From: JABCYV01 sp963729325
GTDB lineage: Bacteria > Acidobacteriota > Terriglobia > Terriglobales > Acidobacteriaceae
DNA length: 64,000 nt
Direction of reading: 5' to 3'
NCBI GenBank assembly: GCA_963729325.1
Contig: CAVSNS010000007.1
Coordinates: 152,116-216,115, forward strand
The stretch's first letter is position 1, and each line of letters opens with the position of its first letter. Made by a program: the position numbers and the translations under genes. Below, piece by piece: positions 39,619-48,957 of this stretch. Below the pieces are notes generated by a model. That model made no database searches. It saw nothing but the letters and a program-made list of their open reading frames with translations, and was not told where the DNA came from.

Positions 39619-41248
39619 ATGACTCCTCCAAAAAATCGCCTTCCACTTGCAGGCAGCGAGCGCTCTCCAATGCCAGGAGCGCGCGAAGTAGGTCCAGCCA
39701 ATCCCAATGAAAAAGTTGAAGTCACCATCCGGTTGAAATCTCGGGCCGGAAAGAAACCGATTGTCAGTGCTGATGCTTACTCACAATTACCGAAGAAACG
39801 CACGACCCTCAGCCGCGCCGAGTATGAGCAACGCCATGGAGCCGATCCCGCCGCTATTGCCCGTGTCGAGGCTTTTGCCCGCGACCACGCACTCACCGTG
39901 GTGGAAACCAGTCCAGCGCGCCGGACCGTCATACTCTCCGGCACTGTGGCTGCCATGAATGATGCTTTCGGTGTGGTGCTCAAACAGTATGAGCATCGCC
40001 GCCGGAAAATATCGCGGCCGCACCGGCGCCGTGCAACTTCCAGCCGATCTGCACGATGTCGTCGAGGGCGTATTTGGTTTGGACAACCGCCCTCAGGCTC
40101 AACCGCATTTTCGTAGCGGCATGGGCGAACCGGCATCCACGCCAACGATGCCGGCACCTCCTACACGCCGCCACAAGTAGCCCGTTCTACAACTTTCCTA
40201 CTGGAGCCGATGGGAGCGGGCGAATGCATTGCTCTGATCGAGTTGGGCGGTGGTTTTGTCCCCGCGGACCTGACCGCCTACTTCAAGCAGCTCAAACTCA
40301 ATCAGCAGCCAACCGTTTCGGCGGTTTCAATCGGCAACGGCAGCAATGCTCCCACCGGAGATCCTAACGGTCCCGATGGGGAAGTGATGCTGGACATCGA
40401 AGATCGCCGGGTCGATCGCACCGGGAGCGAAGATCGTCGTTTACTTTGCGGAAAATACCGACGCCGGCTTCCTCAACGCCATCACCACCGCAGTCCATGA
40501 CCAAAACAATAACCCTTCGGTTGTCTCCATCAGTTGGGGAGGACCGGAGTCCTCGTGGACGCAGCAGGCCATGACCTCGATGGATGAGGCCTTTCAATCG
40601 GCTGCCGCGCTCGGCGTCACGGTTTGCGTTGCCTGCGGTGACAACGGTTCGACCGACGGTGTGGGGGACGGTCTAAACCACGTCGATTTTCCCGCCTCCA
40701 GCCCGTTTGCGCTGGCCTGCGGCGGAACTCACCTGGTGGCTTCGAACAATACGGTGTCCAGCGAGACGGTATGGAACGAACTACCCAACGGTGGCGCAAC
40801 TGGAGGCGGGATCAGCGACGTGTTTCCGCTTCCGAGTTGGCAAAATGGTGTCGGCGTGCCTCCGTCTGCCAATCCCAATAAAAATGTCGGTCGTGGCCTT
40901 CCCGATGTCGCGGGTGATGCCGATCCTTACACCGGCTACGTCACTCGCGTGGATGGACAAGCCGACGTCATCGGAGGCACCAGCGCAGTCGCTCCCTTAT
41001 GGGCAGGACTGATCGCGCTCATCAACCAGCAGATCGGAAAACCGGTCGGCTATATCAATCCGTTGTTGTACTCGAACGCTGGGGCGGGCGGGTTCAACGA
41101 CATCACGTCCGGTAACAATGGCGCCTACTCGGCCGGTCCAGGATGGGATGCCTGCACTGGGTTGGGAACCGCCATCGGGACCGGAGTTGGAGCGGCCTTG
41201 GGCGCGTCATCAACCGCTCAGGCCAGGAAGACTGGTACCGCAGGCTAG
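39619..41248 (+). CDS. Sedolisin/kumamolisin (S53) serine-carboxyl peptidase, frameshifted
   Basis: About 540 residues. The pro-domain (residues 1-150) has KVEVTIRLKSRAGKK, KRTTLSRAEYEQRHGA and SPARRTVILSGTVAAMNDAFG. Frame changes near 40000, 40165 and 40405 lead into the enzyme: YNFPTGADGSGQCIALIELGG-like text, GEVMLDIE with the catalytic Glu/Asp, PSVVSISWGGPES, and GGTSAVAPLWAGLIALIN with the nucleophile Ser. Acid-active secreted endopeptidase of a family abundant in acidobacteria. No clear signal peptide is seen; many homologues are exported by their pro-domain. Ends 41248, then a strong hairpin. Confidence 0.85.
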
Positions 41249-41254
41249 CGTCAG

Positions 41255-41288
41255 TGCGATGGCGCGGCTGCGAGGTCGCGCCATCGCA
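41255..41288 (+). terminator. Hairpin terminator after sedolisin
   Basis: 12-bp perfect stem TGCGATGGCGCG / CGCGCCATCGCA with a 10-base loop, 7 bp after the stop, followed by TTTACAT. The T-run is short, so efficiency is uncertain; it may serve both convergent genes. Confidence 0.6.
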
Positions 41289-41337
41289 TTTACATGCTGT
41301 TAGCGAACGACTCATCGTTGAGGCTCGAGTCGCAGTC

Positions 41338-41844
41338 TTATGGCGCCAACCCCTCAATCGCGAGCGCGCGCATTCCGTCGGCCTCGAGCACTCTGCCCTT
41401 GACCACGATCCCAGGAACTCCTATGCGATCGAGGACATTCTCGGGAAGCCGTACCCCGTTCTTTTCGCTGAGCACTAGATAAATCTCTCCTCCCTGGTCC
41501 CGAACGAATATCAGAGGACTTCCCGCCGCAACACAGAGCTTCGCGCAGAAGGCGTGATCGTAAGAGTGCACGTGGCTGCCAAGATAGCAATTTGCGTCGG
41601 TGACTTCGCCTCGCAGGTTCACGGCCTCTCCGGGCTCGGCTTGTCCTGCAAGCAGATCGACATTCCCTCGCTTGGCCAATCTCCCCGCTTTTGCTAAGTC
41701 CAAGACTAGGGGCTGCACTTCCGTGAACGGGATCCCATTCAGCTCATTCCGATCTCCGAATTGGAAAGCGCACAATCCCAGAGCCACGATTCCGCCGAGC
41801 AAAGCGATTACCGACTCTCTAGTTCGATGCTCTGATCGAATCAT
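41338..41844 (-). CDS. Hypothetical exported or anchored protein with Cys/His motif
   Basis: 168 residues from ATG at 41844. One hydrophobic segment (SVIALLGGIVALGLCAFQF, 11-29) then GEVTDANCYLGSHVHSYDHAFCAKLCVAAGSPLIF, with three Cys and three His that could bind metal or heme, and a beta-rich end. I know no named function. The start lies 26 bp inside the PQQ dehydrogenase gene, so the two are coupled and the protein may be its partner. Confidence 0.65.
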   Translation of the reverse strand: MIRSEHRTRESVIALLGGIVALGLCAFQFGDRNELNGIPFTEVQPLVLDLAKAGRLAKRGNVDLLAGQAEPGEAVNLRGEVTDANCYLGSHVHSYDHAFCAKLCVAAGSPLIFVRDQGGEIYLVLSEKNGVRLPENVLDRIGVPGIVVKGRVLEADGMRALAIEGLAP

Positions 41845-43543
41845 GGCTTGGATCGTTTCGCTCGCGCTGCTGGCTATGGGCGCCCGTGTAGCGGATGCGC
41901 CAGATGGAGTTCGAACCATCATCGCTGACTAGCAACGATCCATCCTGAGCCACGGTGATACCGACGGGCCTTCCCCACACATGTCCGTTGTCCACCACAA
42001 ATCCGGTCACAAAATCTTCGTACTCCCCGCTGGCACGGCTGGTCTGGTGCAGAGGTACGCGAATCACTTCGTATCCAGCCCGCACCGATCGGTTCCACGA
42101 ACCGTGCTGGGACGCAAAAATGTCTCCCCGATATTCGGCGGGGAATTGCGCACCCTCGTAGAATGTTATCTCGAGTGAAGCGTTATGAGGCTGCAGAAGC
42201 ACGTCTGGAACGAGCACCTTGTCTCTTAACTCCGGATGTTTGCCCTCATGGCGTGGATCCTGATGGCTGCCGATGTACCACCATGGCCAGCCATAGAAAC
42301 CCCCTTCTTCGACGTGGGTGATGTAGTCGGGCACCAGGTTGTCTCCCAGGCCATCACGTTCGTTGACCGAGCACCATAGCTCGCCGCTCTTAGGATTGAT
42401 TGCCAGCCCTCCTCCGGCATTGCGGATTCCGTACGCGTACACTCGCCTGTCTGAGCCGTCGGGGTTGAACTCCAGGATATCGGCCCGATTCTTTTCCTCC
42501 GGCGTGGTGTCGGGGTCGTCCACATTCGACTCCGATCCGACCGCGACGAACATCTTCTTGCCGTCGGCCGAGAACTGCACGTCGCGCGTCCAGTGCCCTG
42601 CGCCATGAGGGAGGTCGACAACGTGTTGGGCAGGTCCGCTTGCTGTCAAATCCCCATTTTTGTAGGGAAACCGGACGACCGAGTCGGTGTTTCCTACATA
42701 TACCCACTGAGGGTTTTCCCCGGGAGGATAGAAAGCGATGCCATACGGCTGATTGAGTCCTGTGGCAAAGGTTTCAGCCTGTTCGGGCTTGCCATCGTCT
42801 GTGATTCCGCGGAACACCTTGATCTTGCCACTACTGCTTTCAGCCAGGAAAATGTCGCCGTTGGGAGCGGTCCGAATCAACCTCGGATTATCAAGGCCGG
42901 TTGCATACTGCTGCACGCTAAATCCGGTTGGGGCTTTCGGCCACGCGCCGCTGGGACGTGCCACCAACTGTGGTCCATTGTTCGCTGACTTAGTGGCGTA
43001 CGGCGCTGGAAGATCCTGTGCGGTGATCTGGCGGACTTTTCCAGGCTGCTCAAAGCGGAAATCTGTGTACGGCGCAGGCGGGGGCGGGGCGTTTGTCTTG
43101 ACCGGCCTCACGCTCGCGGTGGGAGAATTGTTTTTCTGAGCGCTCGTGGAATTCTTGAGTGATTTCAAATATGTGACAATCTGCCAGCGTTTTTGTTCAG
43201 CCAGGCTGGCCCATGAAGGCATGCCGTTATTAACCGATCCGGTGGTGATGAACCAGAAAACCTCTCCGTCGGGCGCTGACTGCGTGGGCCCATGCGCCAA
43301 GGCCGGAATGTTACCGGTTCCTCGTCCCGCGATGCCATGGCATGCGCCACAGTTCGCGGTATACAGTCCTGAGCCTGCCAGTATGGCTGCTTGCTGTCCC
43401 GCATATGGGTTTTTCAATTGAGAGGTGGATACGGGCGCGTTATGAAAGTGTGCGTCTTGGGCGATCAGCATCCAAACTGGAAAGATCAATACAATGGCAC
43501 TTATTGCCGCGGTAAGAAAATGGGGGCGGGTACCAACTCTCAT
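41819..43543 (-). CDS. Cytochrome c-PQQ-dependent sugar dehydrogenase fusion
   Basis: 574 residues. Signal helix 8-28, then a cytochrome c domain with NCGACHG (C65, C68, H69) and NNGMPSW supplying the likely Met ligand, a Pro-rich linker, and a six-bladed propeller of the glucose/sorbosone dehydrogenase (GSDH) type: GLDNPRLIRTAPNGDIFLAE, GLNQPYGIAFYP, GAGHWTRDVQFSADGKKMFV, YGIRNAGGGLAINPKSGELW, EEGGFYGWPWWY and FASQHGSWNRS. Soluble periplasmic enzyme passing electrons from the aldose to its own heme. ATG at 43543. Intact, unlike many neighbours. Confidence 0.9.
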   Translation of the reverse strand: MRVGTRPHFLTAAISAIVLIFPVWMLIAQDAHFHNAPVSTSQLKNPYAGQQAAILAGSGLYTANCGACHGIAGRGTGNIPALAHGPTQSAPDGEVFWFITTGSVNNGMPSWASLAEQKRWQIVTYLKSLKNSTSAQKNNSPTASVRPVKTNAPPPPAPYTDFRFEQPGKVRQITAQDLPAPYATKSANNGPQLVARPSGAWPKAPTGFSVQQYATGLDNPRLIRTAPNGDIFLAESSSGKIKVFRGITDDGKPEQAETFATGLNQPYGIAFYPPGENPQWVYVGNTDSVVRFPYKNGDLTASGPAQHVVDLPHGAGHWTRDVQFSADGKKMFVAVGSESNVDDPDTTPEEKNRADILEFNPDGSDRRVYAYGIRNAGGGLAINPKSGELWCSVNERDGLGDNLVPDYITHVEEGGFYGWPWWYIGSHQDPRHEGKHPELRDKVLVPDVLLQPHNASLEITFYEGAQFPAEYRGDIFASQHGSWNRSVRAGYEVIRVPLHQTSRASGEYEDFVTGFVVDNGHVWGRPVGITVAQDGSLLVSDDGSNSIWRIRYTGAHSQQRERNDPSHDSIRASN

Positions 43544-43948
43544 GACACTTCTCCAACGACGGTAGCCGATTACTTGCTGATGCAGACCGCGCTACACGCG
43601 TTGCACACGCTGTCTGCTCCCTAACAGAAGCAAGTTCCTTGCCATGGCGGGAAAGCATGTATCTCCAACGAAGTGCTGGTTTGCTGTGGTCCTCGCACCT
43701 CATGCTCAGTTCTGCAAACCCGTTACTGTCGAGCTGGGGTGCGTCTTTTCGACACCACTGTCCAAGTACTGACACTCAGGAGAAAGATTGTTTTTCACCC
43801 AAGCTGAAGCGCGCCGGCTTTCTCTCCCCCTTAGGCGTCGATGCAACGTGGCAAGCAGAATGCTTATCTGAATAGAGGAAGTCGGACGGGAACAAGTTTG
43901 CTGGGTGCGCGCTTCGCGCCGTTTGCACCTGCACAGGAGGACTTTTTC
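43544..43948. other. Divergent intergenic region, 405 bp
   Basis: Lies between the PQQ dehydrogenase (minus) and the aldo/keto reductase (plus). It contains the sigma-54-type element at 43849-43864 and a GGAGG site at 43937-43941. No small gene or RNA gene was recognised. Confidence 0.5.
43849..43864 (+). promoter_or_regulatory. Candidate sigma-54 (-24/-12) promoter
   Basis: TGGCAAGCAGAATGCT matches the TGGCACG-N4-TTGC consensus with correct spacing between the GG and GC pairs and two mismatches. It sits 85 bp upstream of the aldo/keto reductase ATG, and a sigma-54 activator gene lies just beyond that gene. Confidence 0.55.
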
Positions 43949-45032
43949 ATGACTATCAACGACAGTGACTCGAACCAATCTCATTCCGATCGTCGCGATC
44001 GGTCCCGCCTGCGAGACAGAATTCCCCCGGATCAGAAGTCCCCGGTTAGCAGAAGAGAGTTTCTCGGCATGACTGCCGCGTCCCTTTTGATGGCCGGAGG
44101 GCTGAATGCGGCCGCAACACCTGATCGTAAGAGCGAAATTCCATATCGCACTCTGGGCCGCACCGGTGAAAAAGTTTCACTGATCGGGCTCGGCGGCTAT
44201 CACCTGGGCAAGCAAAGCGATCCCGAAGAGAGCATTCGCATTATTCGCACGGGAATCGATGAAGGAATCAATTTCCTCGATAACTGCTGGGACTACAACG
44301 GCGGAGAGAGCGAGATTCGAATGGGCAAAGCGCTAAGTGATGGTTATCGCCAAAAAGCTTTCTTGATGACCAAAATCGACGGCCGAAACAAAGCTGCTGC
44401 TGCCGCGCAGATCAACGAATCGTTGCGACGGTTGCAGACAGATCGAATTGATCTGCTTCAATTCCATGAAGTGATTCGTGATTCCGATCCGGACCGCATT
44501 TTTGCCGAAGGAGCGATAGAGGTCGTCCAGCAAGCCCAAAAGTCAGGCAAGGTCCGCTTTATCGGCTTTACTGGCCACAAAAGCCCCGACATTCATCTAA
44601 AGATGCTCGCCACTGCCGCAAAGCACGGTTTCAGGTTCGACGCCGTTCAGATGCCTCTCAATGTAATGGACGCCCACTTCAACAGTTTTGAGAAAAAAGT
44701 CTTGCCGGTTTTGACCAAAGACGGCATCGGAGTTCTTGGCATGAAATCCATGGGAGACCATTTCATCCTTGGCAGCAAGACCGCCACACCGGTGGAGTGT
44801 CTGCACTACGCGATGAATCTTCCCACCAGCGTCGTCATCACTGGCTGCGATTCGCTCGCGATCCTTCAGCAAGCCCTCAATGCTGCCCGCAGTTTTCAGC
44901 CGATGGATTCCTCCCAGGTTGCAGCTCTTCTTGCAAAAACCGCCAAGGCTGCGGAGGCGGGGCAGTTCGAACTTTACAAAACCAGCCACCAGTTTGACGG
45001 CACGGTTCGCGAACCCCCACTGGCTTGGCTAG
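43949..45032 (+). CDS. Tat-exported aldo/keto reductase
   Basis: About 360 residues. A 45-residue hydrophilic leader precedes the Tat motif SRREFLGMTAASLLMAGGL (residues 34-52). The barrel begins YRTLGRTGEKVSLIGLGGYH, with FLDNCWDYNGGESE (Asp/Tyr active site) and DLLQFHEVI, the His of the tetrad. Exported AKRs of this kind presumably bind a cofactor before Tat transport. The frame continues to 45157, but an extra C in the CCCCC run near 45015 explains that; removing it ends the protein at the family terminus (HWLG) at 45032. ATG at 43949 after GGAGG. Confidence 0.85.
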
Positions 45033-45079
45033 GAAGGGTTAAGGATGATAAGAACGAGCCGAAAGCGCTATTGGGCCCC

Positions 45080-46144
45080 CTACAATTGTGGAAGCGGATC
45101 CAGTTCCTGCCGCGCTGCCGGGTTCACATCCGAGTTGCTTTGGAGAGCAGGCCGTGAGATTCCTAGCTTCTGCATCTTGTGGATCAGCGTAGTGCGCTTC
45201 AAGCCAAGTTTCGCGGCTGCACCTTTCGGCCCGCCGATCACCCAACCGACGGCTTGAAGCGTGCGCAGGATTAGGTTGTGTTCGGAGTCCCTGAGCGTAG
45301 TGACCGGCGTAGCAATGGAAGCCGAAGCGATGGTCGCGGCCTGATTCCAGCCCGCCGGCAAAGGATTGGGGAGCACGCCCTCGTTGGAAAGGATTACGGC
45401 ACGTTCGATCAGGTTCTGCAGTTCGCGTATATTTCCCGGCCACTGATACGAGCTAAGCGCGGACATGGTTTCGGAAGGAATGTGTTGAATTTCTCGACCC
45501 ATCCGCCGGCCAAAAATCTCGACAAAATGCGTCACCAGGGCTGGGATGTCTTCGCGACGTTCGCGCAAAGGCGGCAACAGGAGCGGAAACACATTCAGAC
45601 GGTAGTAGAGGTCGCTGCGGAATTCGCCCCGGCTCACCATGTCCATCAGATTACGATTCGTTGCGGCCACCAGCCGAACATCCACTTGGTGAGTCACAGC
45701 ACTGCCCAAGCGCTCAAACTCCTGTTCTTGCAAAACGCGCAGCAGTTTGGGCTGCAGTCCTGGCGGAATATCACCCACCTCGTCCAGGAAGAGCGTGCCT
45801 TTGTTGGCCAGCTCGAAACGGCCAATCTTTTGTGCGATGGCCCCGGTGAATGCGCCCTTTTCGTGGCCAAAAAGTTCACTCTCCAGCAGATCCAGCGGAA
45901 TAGCGGCGCAATTCAACCTGACGAAAGGCCGTCCGCACCGTGAGCTGAGGTTGTGAATCGCGTGCGCGATCAGCTCCTTGCCGGTGCCCGTTTCTCCCTG
46001 AATAAGAACCGTGGAATCCGTAGGCGCAACTCGTTCGACTTGTTCGAGCGCCGCTTCCAGCGCGGGGCTGTTACCTATGACCTGCTCGAATCTGCGGTCA
46101 TAGGAAACTCGATCAGAACCAACGAATCTTTCGAAATCTCCCAC
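45080..46144 (-). CDS. Sigma-54-dependent transcriptional activator without sensory domain
   Basis: 354 residues. The AAA+ domain starts at about residue 20: GETGTGKE (Walker A, 50-57), GAFTGA loop (97-102) that contacts sigma-54, GTLFLDEVGDI (Walker B), YRLNVFPLLLPPLRERREDI. The C-terminal Fis-type HTH is AAAKLGLKRTTLIHKMQKLGI. There is no receiver, GAF or PAS domain, so regulation must come from outside. The start is GTG at 46144 after AGGAGGTCC, 42 bp from the stop of a receiver-only gene. Convergent with the aldo/keto reductase gene, which has a -24/-12 promoter. Confidence 0.92.
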   Translation of the reverse strand: MGDFERFVGSDRVSYDRRFEQVIGNSPALEAALEQVERVAPTDSTVLIQGETGTGKELIAHAIHNLSSRCGRPFVRLNCAAIPLDLLESELFGHEKGAFTGAIAQKIGRFELANKGTLFLDEVGDIPPGLQPKLLRVLQEQEFERLGSAVTHQVDVRLVAATNRNLMDMVSRGEFRSDLYYRLNVFPLLLPPLRERREDIPALVTHFVEIFGRRMGREIQHIPSETMSALSSYQWPGNIRELQNLIERAVILSNEGVLPNPLPAGWNQAATIASASIATPVTTLRDSEHNLILRTLQAVGWVIGGPKGAAAKLGLKRTTLIHKMQKLGISRPALQSNSDVNPAARQELDPLPQL

Positions 46145-46186
46145 AGAGGACCTCCTGGCACGCGGGTGTGCGCTTGCTTACGGGGT

Positions 46187-46564
46187 TCAACTCTCCAGAG
46201 CTGCTCGAACACTCCCAAGCAGGGCTTCATCGTCGAATGGTTTTGCCAGGAACTCCACCGCGCCCGCTCTCAATGCCTGCATCCGCATTTTTGTGTCGCC
46301 GTGTGCTGTGATGAAGATGGTCGGAATCCTGCAATGCTCAGCGTTCAGTTTGGCCTGCAACTCCAGGCCGGACATCCCCGGCATGCGGATGTCGGCAATC
46401 AGACATGCGGTCTGTCGCAGTTGACCGGAGGTCAAGAATTCCTCCGCTGACGCGAACGCTTGTGACGGCAATCCGACCGATTTCAGCATGCCTTGCAATG
46501 CACCGCGCATCAAGTCATCGTCATCGACGATCGCCACTAGTTTCATGTTTCCTTGGTTGGCCAT
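46187..46564 (-). CDS. Receiver-only response regulator (FixJ-like REC)
   Basis: 125 residues, one domain. VAIVDDDDLMRGAL (acidic pocket), CLIADIRMPGMSGLELQ (phospho-Asp), IFITAHGD and FLAKPFDDEALLG (Lys). It is close to the receiver of the regulator at 48328 (DDDDLxRxAxxGMLKSVGL is shared) but ends after the domain with no DNA-binding part. It may pass phosphate on or bind the activator encoded 42 bp downstream. ATG at 46564; MKLVAIV at 46546 is an alternative. Confidence 0.88.
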   Translation of the reverse strand: MANQGNMKLVAIVDDDDLMRGALQGMLKSVGLPSQAFASAEEFLTSGQLRQTACLIADIRMPGMSGLELQAKLNAEHCRIPTIFITAHGDTKMRMQALRAGAVEFLAKPFDDEALLGSVRAALES

Positions 46565-46600
46565 GCTAAAAAACTAGCAGCGTCGTCAAACTCGCGCAAT

Positions 46601-46628
46601 CATACTTTGGTATGTGTGTCCTCATACC
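46601..46628. promoter_or_regulatory. CATAC/GTATG inverted repeat cluster
   Basis: CATAC-TTTG-GTATG (46601-46614) is followed, 8 bp on, by CATACC (46623-46628), so GTATG serves two inverted pairs. It lies 37 bp upstream of the receiver-only gene and looks like a binding site for a dimeric regulator, possibly the LuxR-type protein encoded at 48328. Confidence 0.4.
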
Positions 46629-46702
46629 GACCCCCGTGTTTGACAGGCATACACATCAAGGCACGGTTGTCGACGCAAACACAGCGGGGACGACTGCAGG
46701 CG

Positions 46703-48220
46703 TTATTCGTGGGTATCGACTCTGCTGGGTAGGGTGAGGTGAAAACTCGCGCCGCGGGGAGAGTTGTCAGCAGCCCACAAGCGGCCGCCGTGCGATTCCA
46801 CGATGGTGCGGCTGATCCGAAGTCCCATGCCGGTGCCGTGAGGCTTGGTGGTAAAGAACGCATCAAAGATCTGCTCCGCCTGCTGAGGGGGAAGTCCGGG
46901 GCCGGTATCGCTGACCGACACCACAACTTGCTCGTTCTCCCCTCGCTCGGACTTGACCGCCAACTCGCGCGTGCCATCCACATCCCTCATCGCGTCGATG
47001 CCATTGACCATGAGGTTCATCAGCACCTGCTGCAATTGCACCCGATCTCCGACGACATGAGGAAGATCTGGGGCCAGCTGAGCCCGGAATGATATGGAGT
47101 GCCGCGTTGCCTCGCTTCGCAACAGGACAATCATCCCTTGAATGACTTCGTTTACATCCACCAACTCACGTTGTGGGCTGCCCTTTTTGAAGAGCTGGCG
47201 GACATGGGTGATGATCTCCGCGGCACGGTTTGCGTCTTTCACCGCTCGCAATGCAGCCTCGCGCGCTTCGGCTAGGTCGGGATCATTGCGCGTAAGCCAG
47301 CGCAAGCAAGTGTTGGCGTCGGTGATGGCGGCGGTAATCGGTTGATTGACTTCGTGCGCCAGGGAGGCCGTTAGCTCTCCTACTGTGCTCACTCGGTTGA
47401 CGCGGGCGAGATCGGACTGGGTTTGACGCAGAGCTTCAGAGGCCAGCATGTGCTCCGTGAAATCGCGAGCGATCAGAAGCACGGCCTCCACTCGCCCCGC
47501 GACCGGTCGCAGAGGCGAATAGGTTATCGCCCGGTATCGACGCCGGCCGAGAGGGTTAGTGAACCAGTCCGCGTAGCTGAGGTCTTCTCCCGCGAAACAT
47601 CGTTCCAAATTCGCCTTAACCTTCTCGAACATCTCCAAACCCAAGAGATCAGCCACGTGCATCCCGACCATCCTCTCAGATGGTATTTCCCAATCACGCT
47701 CGTACGCCGGATTGACTCTTTGAAGCCTGTAATCTCTTCCGAGGATGGCTATACCATCAGGTGAGGTCTCAAACACCTGCCCGATCAAGTATTCCGCCTG
47801 TTTGCGCTCGGCTATCTGAAGTCTCAGGTCCTCATTAGCCCGAGTCAATTCTGCTGTTCGCTCAGCGACTCTTATTTCAAGCTCATCTCGCGCTCGCGTA
47901 AGCATGGTCATCAGTATCGCAAAAATCACAAACACAAGATCATAAAGAGCGCGAGACATCGCGCTGGCTTCAGACCAATGTGAGTAACGGATAATCGAAG
48001 CGAGCACCGTTGCCACAATGCCAGGCTTAGTGCCGCCGTACCAAAACGTAATCGCGATTGCGGATAGCGCGAATGCGGCAAACGGCTGAGGCAAGTGAAA
48101 GTATAGAAAAGTACGCGCCAGGCCCAGAGCTGCCGCGACCGATGCGAAAGCCAATCCATAGCGCAGCGCAGCAGACGCTGCTGGCCGTGCAATCCATTTT
48201 CCTGTAACCCTAGAAGTCAT
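46703..48220 (-). CDS. PAS sensor histidine kinase with membrane domain
   Basis: 505 residues. Four membrane helices in residues 18-105 of the DUF4118/KdpD type (IAITFWYGGTKPGIVATVLA), a short coiled coil, a PAS domain (about 146-255), then HisKA with ASLAHEVNQPI (His289), N-box LQQVLMNLMVNGIDAM, DTGPGLP and GTGMGLRISRTIVESHGG. The catalytic half is nearly the same as that of the kinase at 48954, so this is a tandem duplicate with a different sensor. ATG at 48220. Likely partner is the receiver at 46187. Confidence 0.9.
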   Translation of the reverse strand: MTSRVTGKWIARPAASAALRYGLAFASVAAALGLARTFLYFHLPQPFAAFALSAIAITFWYGGTKPGIVATVLASIIRYSHWSEASAMSRALYDLVFVIFAILMTMLTRARDELEIRVAERTAELTRANEDLRLQIAERKQAEYLIGQVFETSPDGIAILGRDYRLQRVNPAYERDWEIPSERMVGMHVADLLGLEMFEKVKANLERCFAGEDLSYADWFTNPLGRRRYRAITYSPLRPVAGRVEAVLLIARDFTEHMLASEALRQTQSDLARVNRVSTVGELTASLAHEVNQPITAAITDANTCLRWLTRNDPDLAEAREAALRAVKDANRAAEIITHVRQLFKKGSPQRELVDVNEVIQGMIVLLRSEATRHSISFRAQLAPDLPHVVGDRVQLQQVLMNLMVNGIDAMRDVDGTRELAVKSERGENEQVVVSVSDTGPGLPPQQAEQIFDAFFTTKPHGTGMGLRISRTIVESHGGRLWAADNSPRGASFHLTLPSRVDTHE

Positions 48221-48327
48221 CGTCGAAAGTCTCTTTGGTGTTTCCGGATAAGCTTCCCGGGAGCGGCCGGGAATGAAGGACGCCTGGGAACCACAAGCTG
48301 AGGATGCATTTGCTCAAAGGCGGGCTG

Positions 48328-48957
48328 CTATTTCTTAGTGGCGGGAAGCTCTAGTTTTGCCGCCATTCTGACTAATTCCGCTAGGGATTCAGCCTGCATC
48401 TTCCGCATCACGTGCCCGCGATGAATCTTCACGGTGATTTCGCTGGTTCCGAGCTCGAAAGCGATTTGCTTATTGAGCATGCCTGAAACTACCAGGCCCA
48501 TAACCTCGCACTCGCGTGCGGTCAGCAATTCGTAGCGCTTTTGCAACTCGCCAAGCTCGCTCTGCTGTTGGCGTATCACCCGGTCGCGGTCCAAAGCCTG
48601 ATGGATCGCGTCGAGCAAGTCCTGGTCCCGGAATGGCTTGGTCAGGAACTCCACCGCACCGGATTTCATGGCCTTCACCGTCATCGGAATATCTCCATGA
48701 CCGGTGATGAAAATAATGGGAATCCGGACGCCCGCGTCGGCTAGCTCCCGCTGAAAGTCTAGACCGTTCACTCCGGGAAGTCTCACATCCAGCACAAGGC
48801 AACTCGGGCCGTCGGGTCGCCTGCCGCGCAAGAATTCCTTCGCAGTCGCGAAGGTTTCGGACCGTAAGCCGACCGACTTGAGCATGCCTTCGATGGCGGC
48901 ACGCACTAGATCGTCGTCATCGACGACGAACACCGTAGGGGAAGCTGCGGGCGTCAT
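48328..48957 (-). CDS. FixJ/NarL-type response regulator (REC + LuxR HTH)
   Basis: 209 residues. Receiver: VFVVDDDDLVRAAI, CLVLDVRLPGVNGLDFQ (phospho-Asp), IIFITGHGDIPMTVKAM and FLTKPFRDQDLL. HTH: LTARECEVMGLVVSGMLNKQIAFELGTSEITVKIHRGHVMRKM. ATG at 48957 overlaps the stop of the kinase gene (ATGA), so the pair is translationally coupled. A 107-bp gap separates it from the next kinase. Confidence 0.93.
   Translation of the reverse strand: MTPAASPTVFVVDDDDLVRAAIEGMLKSVGLRSETFATAKEFLRGRRPDGPSCLVLDVRLPGVNGLDFQRELADAGVRIPIIFITGHGDIPMTVKAMKSGAVEFLTKPFRDQDLLDAIHQALDRDRVIRQQQSELGELQKRYELLTARECEVMGLVVSGMLNKQIAFELGTSEITVKIHRGHVMRKMQAESLAELVRMAAKLELPATKK

Noticed and set aside
43495..43508. TGGCAC...TTGCC as sigma-54 promoter
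   Set aside because: Spacing is two bases short and it lies inside the PQQ dehydrogenase coding region on the other strand.
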